Assembly (NCBI GenBank): GCA_011526045.1
Contig: WYBE01000050.1
Location: 110,037-174,036 of the forward strand
Direction: 5' to 3'
DNA: 64,000 nucleotides
DNA from: Nevskiales bacterium
GTDB taxonomy: Bacteria; Pseudomonadota; Gammaproteobacteria; Steroidobacterales; GCA-2729495
Shown: positions 28,674-37,000 of the stretch, piece by piece
Layout of the letters: every line of letters begins with the position of its first letter
Numbering within the stretch: position 1 is the stretch's first letter
Translations under genes and position numbers: made by a program
The notes under the pieces: model-generated
The model's input: the letters and a program-made list of their open reading frames with translations, nothing else
What the model was told of the DNA's origin: nothing
Databases searched by the model: none

Positions 28674-30977
28674 TTACTCGGCGCCGCCCTGGGTCAGGTT
28701 GGCCTGGACGTTGACGTTCTGGTCAACCAGGCTGTTCTGACCGAGGTTCTGTGCCGCGACGTTGACGCCAGCTGCGGAGTTGAAGGCGCCGCCCACGTCG
28801 TTGGCGGTGCTGAACCCGGCTGCATCCTTCTCGCCGGCGCCGGCGGTGACTGTGGTGGCGTTGTTGGTCACGGCAGAGCCGAGCACGCTCACGTTCACCG
28901 CCACCGTCTTCAGGTTGATGGCGTTGTTTACGTCTGCCTGGCTGCCCTCACCATTCGCCGCGGCGCTTTGCCCGGAGGCTTCGGCCGAGCTGTTGTCCGA
29001 GTTGTCCGAATTGTCGGAGTTATCCGAGTTGTCGGAGTTATCCGAGTTGTCGGAATTGTTCGAGTTGTCGGAATTGTCGGAGTTGTTGGCCGTCGCGCTG
29101 CTGTTGTTGTTGGCAGCGGCGGATCCTTCTTCGGCATCAGCCAAGCTGTTGTCGGAGTTGTCGCTCTCGTCCAGATCGGCGACGCCGTTGTTGTTGGCCG
29201 CCACACTGCCGCTGTCGGCGCTGGCGGAGCTGTTGTCGGAGTTGTCGGAGTTGTTGCTGTTGTCGGAATTGTTCGAGTTGTCCGAGTTGTCCGAGCTGTC
29301 GTTCAGGTTGCCGTTGCCGGAACGGTTCGACGTGATGGCGATGGCTTCATCGGAGGCCGCTGAGCCGCCGTTGTTCGCGATCGAATCGTTGTTCTGGCTG
29401 TTGTCGGAGTTGTCGCTGTCGTTGACCGTCGCGCTGCTGTTGTTGTTGGCAGAAGCGCTGGTTTCGCTCGCATCAGCGTAACTGTTGTCCGAGTTGTCGC
29501 TGTTGTTCGAGCTGTCGTTCAGGTTGTCGTTGCCCGAACGGTTGGTCGTGACGGCAATTGCCTCATCCGACGCGGACGACGAGCCGTTGTTGGCGCCGAC
29601 AACATTGTTCTGGCTGTTGTCGGAGTTGTCGCTGTTGTCCGAGTTGTCCGAGTTGTCGGAGCTGTCGTTCAGGTTGCCGTTGCCGCTGCTGGTGATCGCA
29701 AACGCGTTGCTGTCGTTGTTGGCAGCCGCGGAACCCTCATCGGCGCCGGCATTGCTGTTGTTGCTGTTGTCCGAGCTGTCCGAGTTATTCGAGTTGTCGG
29801 AGTTGTCGGAGTTGTTGTTCAGGTTGTCGTTGCCGGTGTTGTTGGCCGTGATCGCGACTGCCTCATCCGAAGCGGAAGAGGAGCCGTTGTTGGAGGTGAC
29901 GGCGTTGTTCTGCGCGTTGTTCGAATTATCCGAGTTGTCGGAGTTGTCGGAGTTGTCCGAGTTGTCGGAGTTGTCCGAACTGTCGTTCAGGTTGCCGTTG
30001 CCCGTATTGGTCACCGCGACCGCCAGGCTGTCATCAGTTGCCGAGGCGGAGTCGTCGGTTGCCGCGGAGGTGTCGGTGTCGGTGTTGATCGAGTTGTCGG
30101 AGTTGTCGGAGTTGTCCGAGTTGTCGGAGTTGTCCGAGTTGTCGGAGTTATTCGAGTTGTCCGAGCTGTCGTTCAGGTTGTCGTTGCCGCTGTTGTTTAC
30201 GGCAACCGCCAGGCTGTCGTCGGAGGCCGAAGCGGAGTCGTCGGTCGCGCCGGTGTTCGCGTTGTCGGAGTTGTCGCTGTTGTCCGAGTTGTCCGAGTTG
30301 TCGGAGTTGTCGGAGTTGTCGGAGTTGTCCGAGCTGTCGTTCAGGTTGCCATTACCGACGTTGTTCACCGCGATGGCCGTGCTGTCGTCGGTGGCCGAGG
30401 TCGAGTCATCGCTCGCCGCGGACGAGTCGGTGTCGGAGTTGTCGGAGTTGTCCGAGTTGTCCGAGTTGTCGGAGTTGTTCGAATTATCCGAATTGTCCGA
30501 GCTGTTCGAATTGTCCGAGTTGTCGGAGTTGTCCGAGCTGTCGTTCAGGTTGTCGTTGCCGGTGTTGGTCACCGCAACCGCAGCGCTGTCCTGGGTGGCC
30601 GAAGCGGAGTCGTCACTGGAGGACGTCGTGTCGCTGTCGGCATTGTTCGAGTTGTCGGAGTTGTCCGAGCTGTCGGAATTATTCGAGTTGTCGGAGTTGT
30701 CCGAGTTGTTGGAGTTGTCCGAGTTGTCGGAGTTGTCCGAGTTGTCGGAGTTGTCGGAGTTGTCGGTGTTGACGGTCGAGGTCGAGTACTCGTTCGCCAT
30801 CGCCGAACCATTGGTGGTTTGATTGGTGTCGTTGTTCGCGGTGGCTTCCTGGGTGCCTACCTGCGCCTTCTCGTCCGTTGGACTCGATGACGTATTGGTC
30901 GGATTCGCGAATGCCGTGCTGGCGCAGGCCGTCGCGGTGGCAACCGCCAGAAGGCGAAGAATTTTGTCCCTGGTCAT
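28674..30977 (-). CDS. giant secreted Asp-Asn-Ser repeat protein 1 (candidate fibre/matrix subunit)
   Basis: 767 residues, first gene of the operon, ATG 30977 with AAGGGAG nine bases upstream. The signal peptide is MTRDKILRLLAVATATACAS then TAFA, and the mature start is NPTNT. The repeat region (about 70-660) has eight spacers of the form A-[VI]-[AT]-x-x-x-x-G-N-[DG]-N-L-N-[DN], each followed by a D-N-S run of up to nine tripeptides. The C-terminal ~90 residues carry AVNVSVLGSAVTNNATTVTA and GGAFNSAAGVNVAAQNLGQN, then SLVDQNVNVQANLTQGGAE, homologous to the end of the next gene. The mature chain has no Cys. It is a paralogue of repeat protein 2 (same signal-end, mature start and tail, different spacer), reminiscent of the FapB/FapC pair. 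Function is inferred. Confidence 0.75.
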   Translation of the reverse strand: MTRDKILRLLAVATATACASTAFANPTNTSSSPTDEKAQVGTQEATANNDTNQTTNGSAMANEYSTSTVNTDNSDNSDNSDNSDNSDNSNNSDNSDNSNNSDSSDNSDNSNNADSDTTSSSDDSASATQDSAAVAVTNTGNDNLNDSSDNSDNSDNSNSSDNSDNSNNSDNSDNSDNSDNSDTDSSAASDDSTSATDDSTAIAVNNVGNGNLNDSSDNSDNSDNSDNSDNSDNSDNSDNANTGATDDSASASDDSLAVAVNNSGNDNLNDSSDNSNNSDNSDNSDNSDNSDNSDNSINTDTDTSAATDDSASATDDSLAVAVTNTGNGNLNDSSDNSDNSDNSDNSDNSDNSNNAQNNAVTSNNGSSSASDEAVAITANNTGNDNLNNNSDNSDNSNNSDSSDNSNNSNAGADEGSAAANNDSNAFAITSSGNGNLNDSSDNSDNSDNSDNSDNSQNNVVGANNGSSSASDEAIAVTTNRSGNDNLNDSSNNSDNSDNSYADASETSASANNNSSATVNDSDNSDNSQNNDSIANNGGSAASDEAIAITSNRSGNGNLNDSSDNSDNSNNSDNSNNSDNSDNSSASADSGSVAANNNGVADLDESDNSDNSLADAEEGSAAANNNSSATANNSDNSDNSNNSDNSDNSDNSDNSDNSDNSDNSSAEASGQSAAANGEGSQADVNNAINLKTVAVNVSVLGSAVTNNATTVTAGAGEKDAAGFSTANDVGGAFNSAAGVNVAAQNLGQNSLVDQNVNVQANLTQGGAE
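28985..30775 (-). repeat. tandem 9-base coding repeat (GAC AAC TCC/TCG) in repeat gene 1
   Basis: Mainly GAC-AAC-TCC and GAC-AAC-TCG nonamers, with fewer AGC Ser codons than in gene 2, arranged in eight spacer-plus-run blocks. The longest pure D-N-S runs lie near the end (about 28990-29090) and in the middle (30090-30170). Such arrays can expand or contract by slippage without frame change, because the unit is a multiple of three. Confidence 0.85.
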
Positions 30978-31506
30978 GTGACTGGTCTCCCTTGGTGACT
31001 CTAGTCTGGTCCCGTTGTTCTTTTGGGATCCGACAGTCAGATGCCGCGATCCCCCCGGAAGCTCTGCAGCGCCGGCCTGTGAGCCATCGCCGTCTCAGGA
31101 TCCGTTCCGGACCCTTTGAGCCTTGACGCGAAAATGCCAGCAATTGCGCTTGCTGCACAATTCCCATCATGGGACCGTTCTTTTGGGTTACCTCATTTTG
31201 TTACCCGCATTTGAGGGCGTTGCATTCCGCCGAAAGTCGCGCGCGGGTTTCAGACGTAACTTTAATTGTCATTTGTAAAATGCGAGGCTTGAACCGCCAC
31301 AGGGCGCGGCGCATACTCCGGCGAAAGGTCCGGCACAACAACAGCACCGCATCCGGCGCCATCCTTAGGGCGGGTCGGCCATCGTGTCGCCATCACGGCA
31401 ACGGGGCCCGGTACCCGCGAAGGCAATACCCGCTGGGACTGACGGTGCCCGCTCGCGACGCCGCCATTTGATCGTGGCCGTCCGACACCAGGGGGGGACG
31501 AACTGT
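30978..31506. promoter_or_regulatory. long divergent promoter region between repeat operon and LuxR-type regulator
   Basis: 529 bases without a supportable gene. The direct repeat GTTCTTTTGGG occurs at 31017-31027 and 31177-31187. An imperfect inverted repeat GGGTTAC-N8-GTTACCC lies at 31185-31206 in a locally AT-rich stretch, and a second AT-rich stretch follows at 31255-31280 (AACTTTAATTGTCATTTGTA). These are candidate binding sites for the adjacent regulator. I cannot place -10/-35 elements with confidence. Confidence 0.45.
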
Positions 31507-32184
31507 ATGGAGTCTGAGGAGCGGCCACAGGAGAAAGTCGGGCTCCCGGAAACCTCCTCGGGCAACGGCATCCAGCGCGATGTGCTCCTCACCAGCATCC
31601 TGCGCAAGCGCCGTCGGCCGCTGCTGCTGGTCATCGACGAAGACGGCGACCTGGTCTACTCCTCCGTCCCCGAGACTGCGGCGCCCATCGAGCACCGCCT
31701 GCTCGGGCAGGCGCTGGCGGAGGCCAAGAGCCTGTTCCAGCAGCAATTCCGGATCGATCCTGCGGCCGCTGCCGGCAACGGCTCAAGGCTGGTGGTCGAT
31801 GGCCCGGAGCAGCGCTCCACGCTGGTCGCCCTCGGCACCGAATTCTTTTCGCTGCGGGTCATGCCGCTGCACTCGGGCAGTGACGAGCAGGGGCCGGAAC
31901 AATTTGCCGCACTCGTCGAGCCGATCGTTGAGCCGCTGGCCGACCGCGTGGATTTCGACGTCATCAAGAGCAAGTATCGGCTGTCGAACCGCGAGGTCGA
32001 CGTGCTCGAGGCGCTGATGTCCGGCCGCAAGGACAAGGAAATCGCCCACAGCGTCGGCCTGACTGCCGGAACAGTGCGCTCCTATCTCAAGTCGATCCGG
32101 GCCAAGCTCGGTGTCACGACCCGTACCGCCATCGTCAATCTCGTCCATGAGTTCATTGCCGACGACCCTTCGGGCAGAAACTGA
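31507..32184 (+). CDS. LuxR-family HTH transcriptional regulator with PAS-like N-terminus
   Basis: 225 residues from ATG 31507, preceded by GGGGGACGAACTGT; an upstream in-frame extension is Arg-rich and implausible. The N-terminal ~130 residues resemble a small sensory fold (RRPLLLVIDEDGDLVYSSVP opens it). The C-terminal LuxR helix-turn-helix is clear: LSNREVDVLEALMSGRKDKE, IAHSVGLTAGTVRSYLKSIR, AKLGVTTRTAIVNLVHEF. There is no phospho-acceptor Asp domain. It is divergent from the giant repeat-protein operon across 529 bases, so it is the obvious candidate regulator. The signal is unknown. Confidence 0.82.
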   Translation: MESEERPQEKVGLPETSSGNGIQRDVLLTSILRKRRRPLLLVIDEDGDLVYSSVPETAAPIEHRLLGQALAEAKSLFQQQFRIDPAAAAGNGSRLVVDGPEQRSTLVALGTEFFSLRVMPLHSGSDEQGPEQFAALVEPIVEPLADRVDFDVIKSKYRLSNREVDVLEALMSGRKDKEIAHSVGLTAGTVRSYLKSIRAKLGVTTRTAIVNLVHEFIADDPSGRN

Positions 32185-32223
32185 TCACGGCTGCGCCCCG
32201 GCGCGGCCACGGATACAGTGCGC

Positions 32224-33909
32224 ATGAAACGAAAACGACCTGTCCGCAGCAGCCCGGATGGCAGCGAAGCCGGGTTGCAGGTGGCTGATGTGGCCGCCGC
32301 AGTCCTGCCCGGCAATCTGCCCCCGCAGGATGCGATGTTGGGGGCGCCCGCTGCCGGCGATTTCGAAGCCGGGCGCCTGCTCGACCGGTGGGGCCAGCTC
32401 GAACAGGAAATCTCGACGGTGCGGGCTGAACGCGACCGGCTGAGAGCGCAGGCTGACAGCCATCGCGAGGAACTGGCAGCCGGCGAGCGCAGTGTCGCGA
32501 CGTATCGCAGCCAGGTCGAGGCCCTGCAGGAAGAAATTGCGGTGACCCGCCGCCGGCTGGAGCAGCGCACCGCAGCCCTGAATGGCTCCGGGGCCGGGCG
32601 GGGCAGCGCGGACCGGCGCCTGGCGGATTACCGCGACGCACTGCTCGGCATGGAACACACCCTGGCCGAGCGTGAGCAGGTCATCCTGCGGCATGCGACG
32701 GAAAAGGCAGAATTCGCGGCCCGCATCGCGGAACTCGAGCGGCAATGCGCCGAGGTCACCGGGCGCTGGCGTGAGTCCGAGGCGGCCAATGGCCGGCTCC
32801 AGGCCATGCTGACCGAAGCCGCCCGCGCCAGCGAGCGCCTGGACGGCGAGGCGCGGCAGGCGCGTGAAAACGCCGCCTGCGTTGCGCGCCAGGTCGCCGA
32901 GATCGCCACCCTGCAGGATGAGCTGAAAGCGAAGCAGGCCAGCTCATCGCGCAATGAAACCCGGCTGCGGGAACAGGCCGCGACGCTGCGCACGGAACAG
33001 GACCGCAACGCCGGGCTGCAGGCGCGCATGCGCGAGCAGGATGAAGCGCTTGGCGCCCTGCAGGCCGCGCTGGAGCGCGAGCGGGCGCAGGTCCAGGCCG
33101 AACGCGAGCAGCGCGCGGCCGAGGACGCGCAGCGCACCGCGGGCGCAACGAAGGCCGGGGGCGAGCGCCAGGCCAGCAAGGCAGTGCGGGCTGAGCTTGC
33201 TGCCGCCCGCGAGGAACTGGCCCGGCGCGACACGCGCATTGCCGAACTCGAAGCCCGCGCGACGAAACTCGCCGGCGATGCGGCTGCGACCGAAAACGTG
33301 GCCGGCATGGCGATCGCCGCCCGCGATCGCATTGCCGACGAATTGCAGGAGAAGCTGGCGGTCATCGCGACCCTGGAATCGCGCGCCGGTGCGCTGGCCG
33401 CGGAGCTGGAAACGGCGCGGCAGGCAGCCGCCGAGTCGGACTCGGAACTGCGACGCCAGCAAAACTCACTGGCCGTGCTCGGTCGGGAGGTCGAGCGGCT
33501 GGAGGCAATCGAGACGAGCGCGCAGCGGCGGGACGAAATCGCGGCGCGTCATGCCATGGTGGCGTCCGATGCCGACCGGCGACGCAAGGCCCGCCTGATC
33601 GTATCGCTGGAAGGCGACCACAACATCAAGTATCCGCTCTACAAGCAGACCATGATCATCGGTCGCTCGAGCGACGCGGACATTCACGTCATCGGCCGGT
33701 TCACCAGCCGCCGTCATGCCAGGGTCGTCATACTCGAGGACGAAACCGCCGTGATCGAGGATCTCGGCAGCCTCAATGGCATCCGCGTCAATGACGAGGC
33801 AGTCACGCGCCATGTCCTGCACGACGGCGACCTGCTCGACGTCGGCGGCGCACGCTTGCAGTTCGTCGATCTCGGTGAACGCGAAACCGCGCGCAGCAAC
33901 ACCGGCTGA
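32224..33909 (+). CDS. long coiled-coil protein with C-terminal FHA domain
   Basis: 561 residues. ATG 32224 is used; a GTG lies two codons upstream. After a Lys/Arg-rich start, residues ~50-440 are nearly continuous coiled coil (Ala/Glu/Arg/Gln-rich). Residues ~455-550 form a forkhead-associated domain that binds phosphothreonine: MIIGRSSDADIHVIGRFTSR with the conserved G-R-S, then RHARVVILEDETAVIEDLGS and LNGIRVNDEAV (S-R-R-H and D-L-x-S-x-N-G motifs). No signal peptide or membrane helix is seen, so it is cytoplasmic. It lies 39 bases after the regulator gene and is probably co-transcribed. A scaffold or signalling role is inferred; no Ser/Thr kinase is encoded nearby. Confidence 0.8.
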   Translation: MKRKRPVRSSPDGSEAGLQVADVAAAVLPGNLPPQDAMLGAPAAGDFEAGRLLDRWGQLEQEISTVRAERDRLRAQADSHREELAAGERSVATYRSQVEALQEEIAVTRRRLEQRTAALNGSGAGRGSADRRLADYRDALLGMEHTLAEREQVILRHATEKAEFAARIAELERQCAEVTGRWRESEAANGRLQAMLTEAARASERLDGEARQARENAACVARQVAEIATLQDELKAKQASSSRNETRLREQAATLRTEQDRNAGLQARMREQDEALGALQAALERERAQVQAEREQRAAEDAQRTAGATKAGGERQASKAVRAELAAAREELARRDTRIAELEARATKLAGDAAATENVAGMAIAARDRIADELQEKLAVIATLESRAGALAAELETARQAAAESDSELRRQQNSLAVLGREVERLEAIETSAQRRDEIAARHAMVASDADRRRKARLIVSLEGDHNIKYPLYKQTMIIGRSSDADIHVIGRFTSRRHARVVILEDETAVIEDLGSLNGIRVNDEAVTRHVLHDGDLLDVGGARLQFVDLGERETARSNTG

Positions 33910-33980
33910 GCGTTTGGCGCGGCCCGCCGGCCGCAGGCCTCGCGTATAGTAGCCGCCACAGCGCATGCGGCGGGCGGCAG

Positions 33981-34589
33981 ATGGCGGCCAACAGTCAATT
34001 CGTTCTCGGCGTCGATCTGGACGGCGTGGTCGCCGACTTTGCGCGCGGTCTCAGGCCCATCGCCGCGGAATGGCTCGGCGTACACGCGTCCACCCTGACG
34101 GAGGAGATCAGCTACGGGTTCCCGGAATGGGGGCTCGATCGTGCTGGCGGCTACGATGCGCTGCACCGCTTCGCCGTGAAGGAACGGGAGTTGTTCGCCC
34201 GCCTGGCGCCCATTGCGGGAGCGCCGGCAGCGCTGCGCCGGCTGAGCGCGGTCGGCGACGTGCGTATCCGCATCATCACGCACCGGCTTTATATCCACTG
34301 GTTTCACAAGGAAGCGATCCGCCAGACCACCGAGTGGCTCGAGCACCACGGCATCCCCTACTGGGACATCTGCTTCATGCGCGACAAGGCGGCGGTCGGG
34401 GCCAACCTGTACCTGGAGGACAGCCCGGACAACATCCGCTCGTTGCGCTCGGCTGGCCACGAGACCATCGTGGTGGTCAACTCGACCAATCGTGACCTGC
34501 CGCCTCCGAGCGCCGGCTCCTGGGAGGAGATCGAGCACCTCGTGCTGGAGCGGGTCGGGCGATGGAAGGCCTCCGGGGGCCGCCGATGA
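33981..34589 (+). CDS. HAD-superfamily 5'(3')-deoxyribonucleotidase-like protein
   Basis: 202 residues. HAD motif I is in [16 protein letters not shown] (nucleophile Asp, then D-G-V-V), motif II in [15 protein letters not shown] and motif III/IV in [20 protein letters not shown]. This is the NT5C / YorS-like branch that dephosphorylates (deoxy)nucleoside monophosphates. Its stop overlaps the start of lgt (ATGA), and thyA follows lgt, so it sits in a nucleotide-related operon context. Substrate preference is not readable. Confidence 0.78.
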   Translation: MAANSQFVLGVDLDGVVADFARGLRPIAAEWLGVHASTLTEEISYGFPEWGLDRAGGYDALHRFAVKERELFARLAPIAGAPAALRRLSAVGDVRIRIITHRLYIHWFHKEAIRQTTEWLEHHGIPYWDICFMRDKAAVGANLYLEDSPDNIRSLRSAGHETIVVVNSTNRDLPPPSAGSWEEIEHLVLERVGRWKASGGRR

Positions 34590-35368
34590 TCGAGTTCGCC
34601 CACATCGACCCGATTGCGCTGCGTATCGGTCCGATCGCGATCCGCTGGTACGGCATCATGTACCTCATCGGGTTCACGTCGGCCTGGTGGCTCGGCCGGC
34701 GCCGGGCGCAGCGTGCCGATTCCCCGGTCACGCCGTTGCAGGCGGATGACCTCATCTTCTACGGGGCGCTCGGCGTGATCCTCGGCGGGCGCATCGGCTA
34801 CATGCTGTTCTACGGCCGCGACCAGCTGCTCGATGATCCGCTCTCACTGTTGCGGATCTGGGAAGGCGGGATGTCGTTTCACGGCGGCTTGCTCGGTGTC
34901 GTCGCTGCCGCGGCGCTGTGGGCGCGTCAGACCGGCACCAGTTTCTTCCGGCTGATGGACTTCGCGGCACCGCTGGTGCCGATCGGGCTCGGCGCAGGGC
35001 GGATCGGCAACTTCATCAACGGCGAGCTGTGGGGGCGGCCGACCGACCTGCCCTGGGCGGTGGTGGTGGACGGCGTGCCGCGCCATCCTTCACAGCTCTA
35101 TGAGGCCGCGCTCGAGGGTGCGTTGCTCTTTGCCATCCTGTGGGTGTTCTCCAGCCGGCCGCGGCCGACCATGTCGGTCGCAGGGCTATTCCTTGTTATT
35201 TACGGGATTGCCCGTTTCGCCGTGGAATTCGTGCGCCTGCCCGATGAGCACATCGGATATCTCGCGTTCGGCTGGTTCACCATGGGCCAGTTGCTGACAC
35301 TGCCCATGTTGGCCGGGGGCGTCCTCATGCTCGCCCTGGCCTATCGCGGCGCCGGAGCGCGCGCATGA
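34586..35368 (+). CDS. lgt: prolipoprotein diacylglyceryl transferase
   Basis: 260 residues from ATG 34586, overlapping the preceding stop by 4 bases. It moves the diacylglyceryl group from phosphatidylglycerol to the lipobox Cys of prolipoproteins in the inner membrane. It shows [18 protein letters not shown], the [11 protein letters not shown] segment, [20 protein letters not shown], and the Lgt signature [20 protein letters not shown] with the essential Arg, then [17 protein letters not shown]. Seven helices are present and the length is normal. The end overlaps thyA by 4 bases, giving the common lgt-thyA pair. Confidence 0.96.
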   Translation: MIEFAHIDPIALRIGPIAIRWYGIMYLIGFTSAWWLGRRRAQRADSPVTPLQADDLIFYGALGVILGGRIGYMLFYGRDQLLDDPLSLLRIWEGGMSFHGGLLGVVAAAALWARQTGTSFFRLMDFAAPLVPIGLGAGRIGNFINGELWGRPTDLPWAVVVDGVPRHPSQLYEAALEGALLFAILWVFSSRPRPTMSVAGLFLVIYGIARFAVEFVRLPDEHIGYLAFGWFTMGQLLTLPMLAGGVLMLALAYRGAGARA

Positions 35369-36159
35369 AGCAGTACCTCGATCTGGTGCGCCACATCCGC
35401 GCACATGGCGCGCGCAAAGACGATCGCACGGGCACCGGGACGCTGAGCGTGTTCGGCCACCAGATGCGTTTCGATCTTGCGGCGGGCTTCCCGGCCGTGA
35501 CCACGAAGAAACTGCACCTGCGCTCCATCATCCACGAGCTGCTGTGGTTCCTGCGTGGCGACACCAACGTCGGTTACCTGCGCGAGCACGGCGTCAGCAT
35601 CTGGGACGAATGGGCGGATCCAGAGGGCAATCTCGGCCCGGTCTACGGGGCGCAGTGGCGCTCCTGGCCCGCGTCCGACGGCCAGCGGATCGACCAGGTG
35701 CAGATGGTCATCGACACCCTCCGGCGCGACCCGGACTCGCGCCGCATGATCGTCAGCGCGTGGAACGTCGCCGACATCCCGCGGATGCGCCTTGCGCCCT
35801 GTCACCTGCTGTTCCAGTTCCATGTGGCCGACGGGCGGCTTTCCTGCCAGCTCTACCAGCGCAGTGCCGACGTGTTCCTCGGCGTGCCCTTCAATATCGC
35901 TTCCTATGCGCTGCTGACCCACATGGTCGCGCAACAGGCCGGACTCGGCGTCGGCGAGTTCATCTGGACCGGCGGCGACTGCCACCTCTACCTGAACCAC
36001 CTCGAACAGGCCGACGAGCAGCTTCTGCGCGAGCCGCTGCCGCTGCCTGAACTGCACATCAGCCGCCGCCCGCCGTCGATCTCCGATTACCGCTTCGAGG
36101 ATTTCGAGGTTCGCGGCTACCGCTCGCACGCGGCGATCCGCGCGCCGGTGGCGGTCTGA
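35365..36159 (+). CDS. thyA: thymidylate synthase
   Basis: 264 residues, the standard E. coli length. It methylates dUMP to dTMP with methylene-tetrahydrofolate. It shows the N-terminal [20 protein letters not shown], the active-site Cys in [20 protein letters not shown], the dUMP-binding [20 protein letters not shown] and the C-terminal [20 protein letters not shown] with the terminal A-P-V-A-V. It is translationally coupled to lgt. Confidence 0.97.
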   Translation: MKQYLDLVRHIRAHGARKDDRTGTGTLSVFGHQMRFDLAAGFPAVTTKKLHLRSIIHELLWFLRGDTNVGYLREHGVSIWDEWADPEGNLGPVYGAQWRSWPASDGQRIDQVQMVIDTLRRDPDSRRMIVSAWNVADIPRMRLAPCHLLFQFHVADGRLSCQLYQRSADVFLGVPFNIASYALLTHMVAQQAGLGVGEFIWTGGDCHLYLNHLEQADEQLLREPLPLPELHISRRPPSISDYRFEDFEVRGYRSHAAIRAPVAV

Positions 36160-36174
36160 GCGGGTGGCGCCGGC

Positions 36175-36999
36175 TCAGTCGTCGCGGTAACGGCGACAGG
36201 GCACGCTGAACATGCGCGCTGGCCCGTCGAGGCGGGCCGCGGTGAGGCTGCGCCCCCACACGCAACCGGAGTCCAGCGCGAGCAGATTGTCCCGTTCCAG
36301 GACACCGAGCGCCGACCAGTGGCCGAAGACGATGCGCGTGGACTGGGCCGCCCGGCCCGGCAGATCGAACCATGGCACGAGCCCCGGCGACTGCGTGCCC
36401 GGCGGGCCGTGCTCGGTGAAATCAAGTCGCCCGTCACGGTGACAGTAGCGGATGCGGGTCAGGCAGTTGACGATGAAGCGGTGCCGCCCGACGCCGGTGA
36501 GTTGCGGCGACCAGCGGTCGGGTTCGTTGCCGTACATCTGGCCGAGAAACTGCCCGCAGGCATCGCTTCGCAGGAGTTGCTCCACCTCGCCGGCGAGCGC
36601 CATCGTCTGCAACGGACTCCACTCGACGGCAACGCCGGCGTGCACCATCAGCGTGTTCAGGTCGGCCCGGTGATGGGCGAGCGGACAGGCGCGCAGCCAG
36701 TCCAGGAGTTCGGCGCAATCCGGGGCATCGAGCACCGGGCGCAGGTCCGCGTCCGGCGCGCGCCCCGCGCCGGCCAGGGCGAATGCGAGCAGGTGCAGAT
36801 CGTGGTTGCCGAGCACGACGACGGCGGCCGGGCCGAGCGATCTGACCAGGCGCAGCACCTCGAGCGACTGCGGCCCCCGGTTGACGAGGTCGCCGACGAA
36901 CCACAGCTCATCGCGGGCCGGGTCGACGTTCAGGGTGTCGAGCAGTTCAGCGAGCTCCGGGTAGCAGCCCTGGCTGTCGCCGATGGCGTAGACCGCCAT
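36175..36999 (-). CDS. apaH: bis(5'-nucleosyl)-tetraphosphatase, symmetrical
   Basis: 274 residues. It cleaves Ap4A to two ADP, and in E. coli it also removes Np4 caps from RNA. The metallophosphatase motifs are all there: GDSQGCYPELAELLDTL, WFVGDLVNRGPQSLEVLRLV, VVLGNHDLHLLA and MVHAGVAVEW. It is the last gene of the lptD-surA-pdxA-rsmA-apaG-apaH operon, one base after the apaG stop region. Confidence 0.96.
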   Translation of the reverse strand: MAVYAIGDSQGCYPELAELLDTLNVDPARDELWFVGDLVNRGPQSLEVLRLVRSLGPAAVVVLGNHDLHLLAFALAGAGRAPDADLRPVLDAPDCAELLDWLRACPLAHHRADLNTLMVHAGVAVEWSPLQTMALAGEVEQLLRSDACGQFLGQMYGNEPDRWSPQLTGVGRHRFIVNCLTRIRYCHRDGRLDFTEHGPPGTQSPGLVPWFDLPGRAAQSTRIVFGHWSALGVLERDNLLALDSGCVWGRSLTAARLDGPARMFSVPCRRYRDD

Positions 37000-37000
37000 T

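Noticed and set aside
26650..30775. CRISPR-like or satellite array
   Set aside because: Units are 9 bases, in frame, with no spacers of constant length and no cas genes. The arrays lie wholly inside two coding genes.
29485..30822. Long open frame on the plus strand opposite repeat gene 1 (about 445 codons)
   Set aside because: Same explanation: a codon-composition shadow of the DNS repeat.
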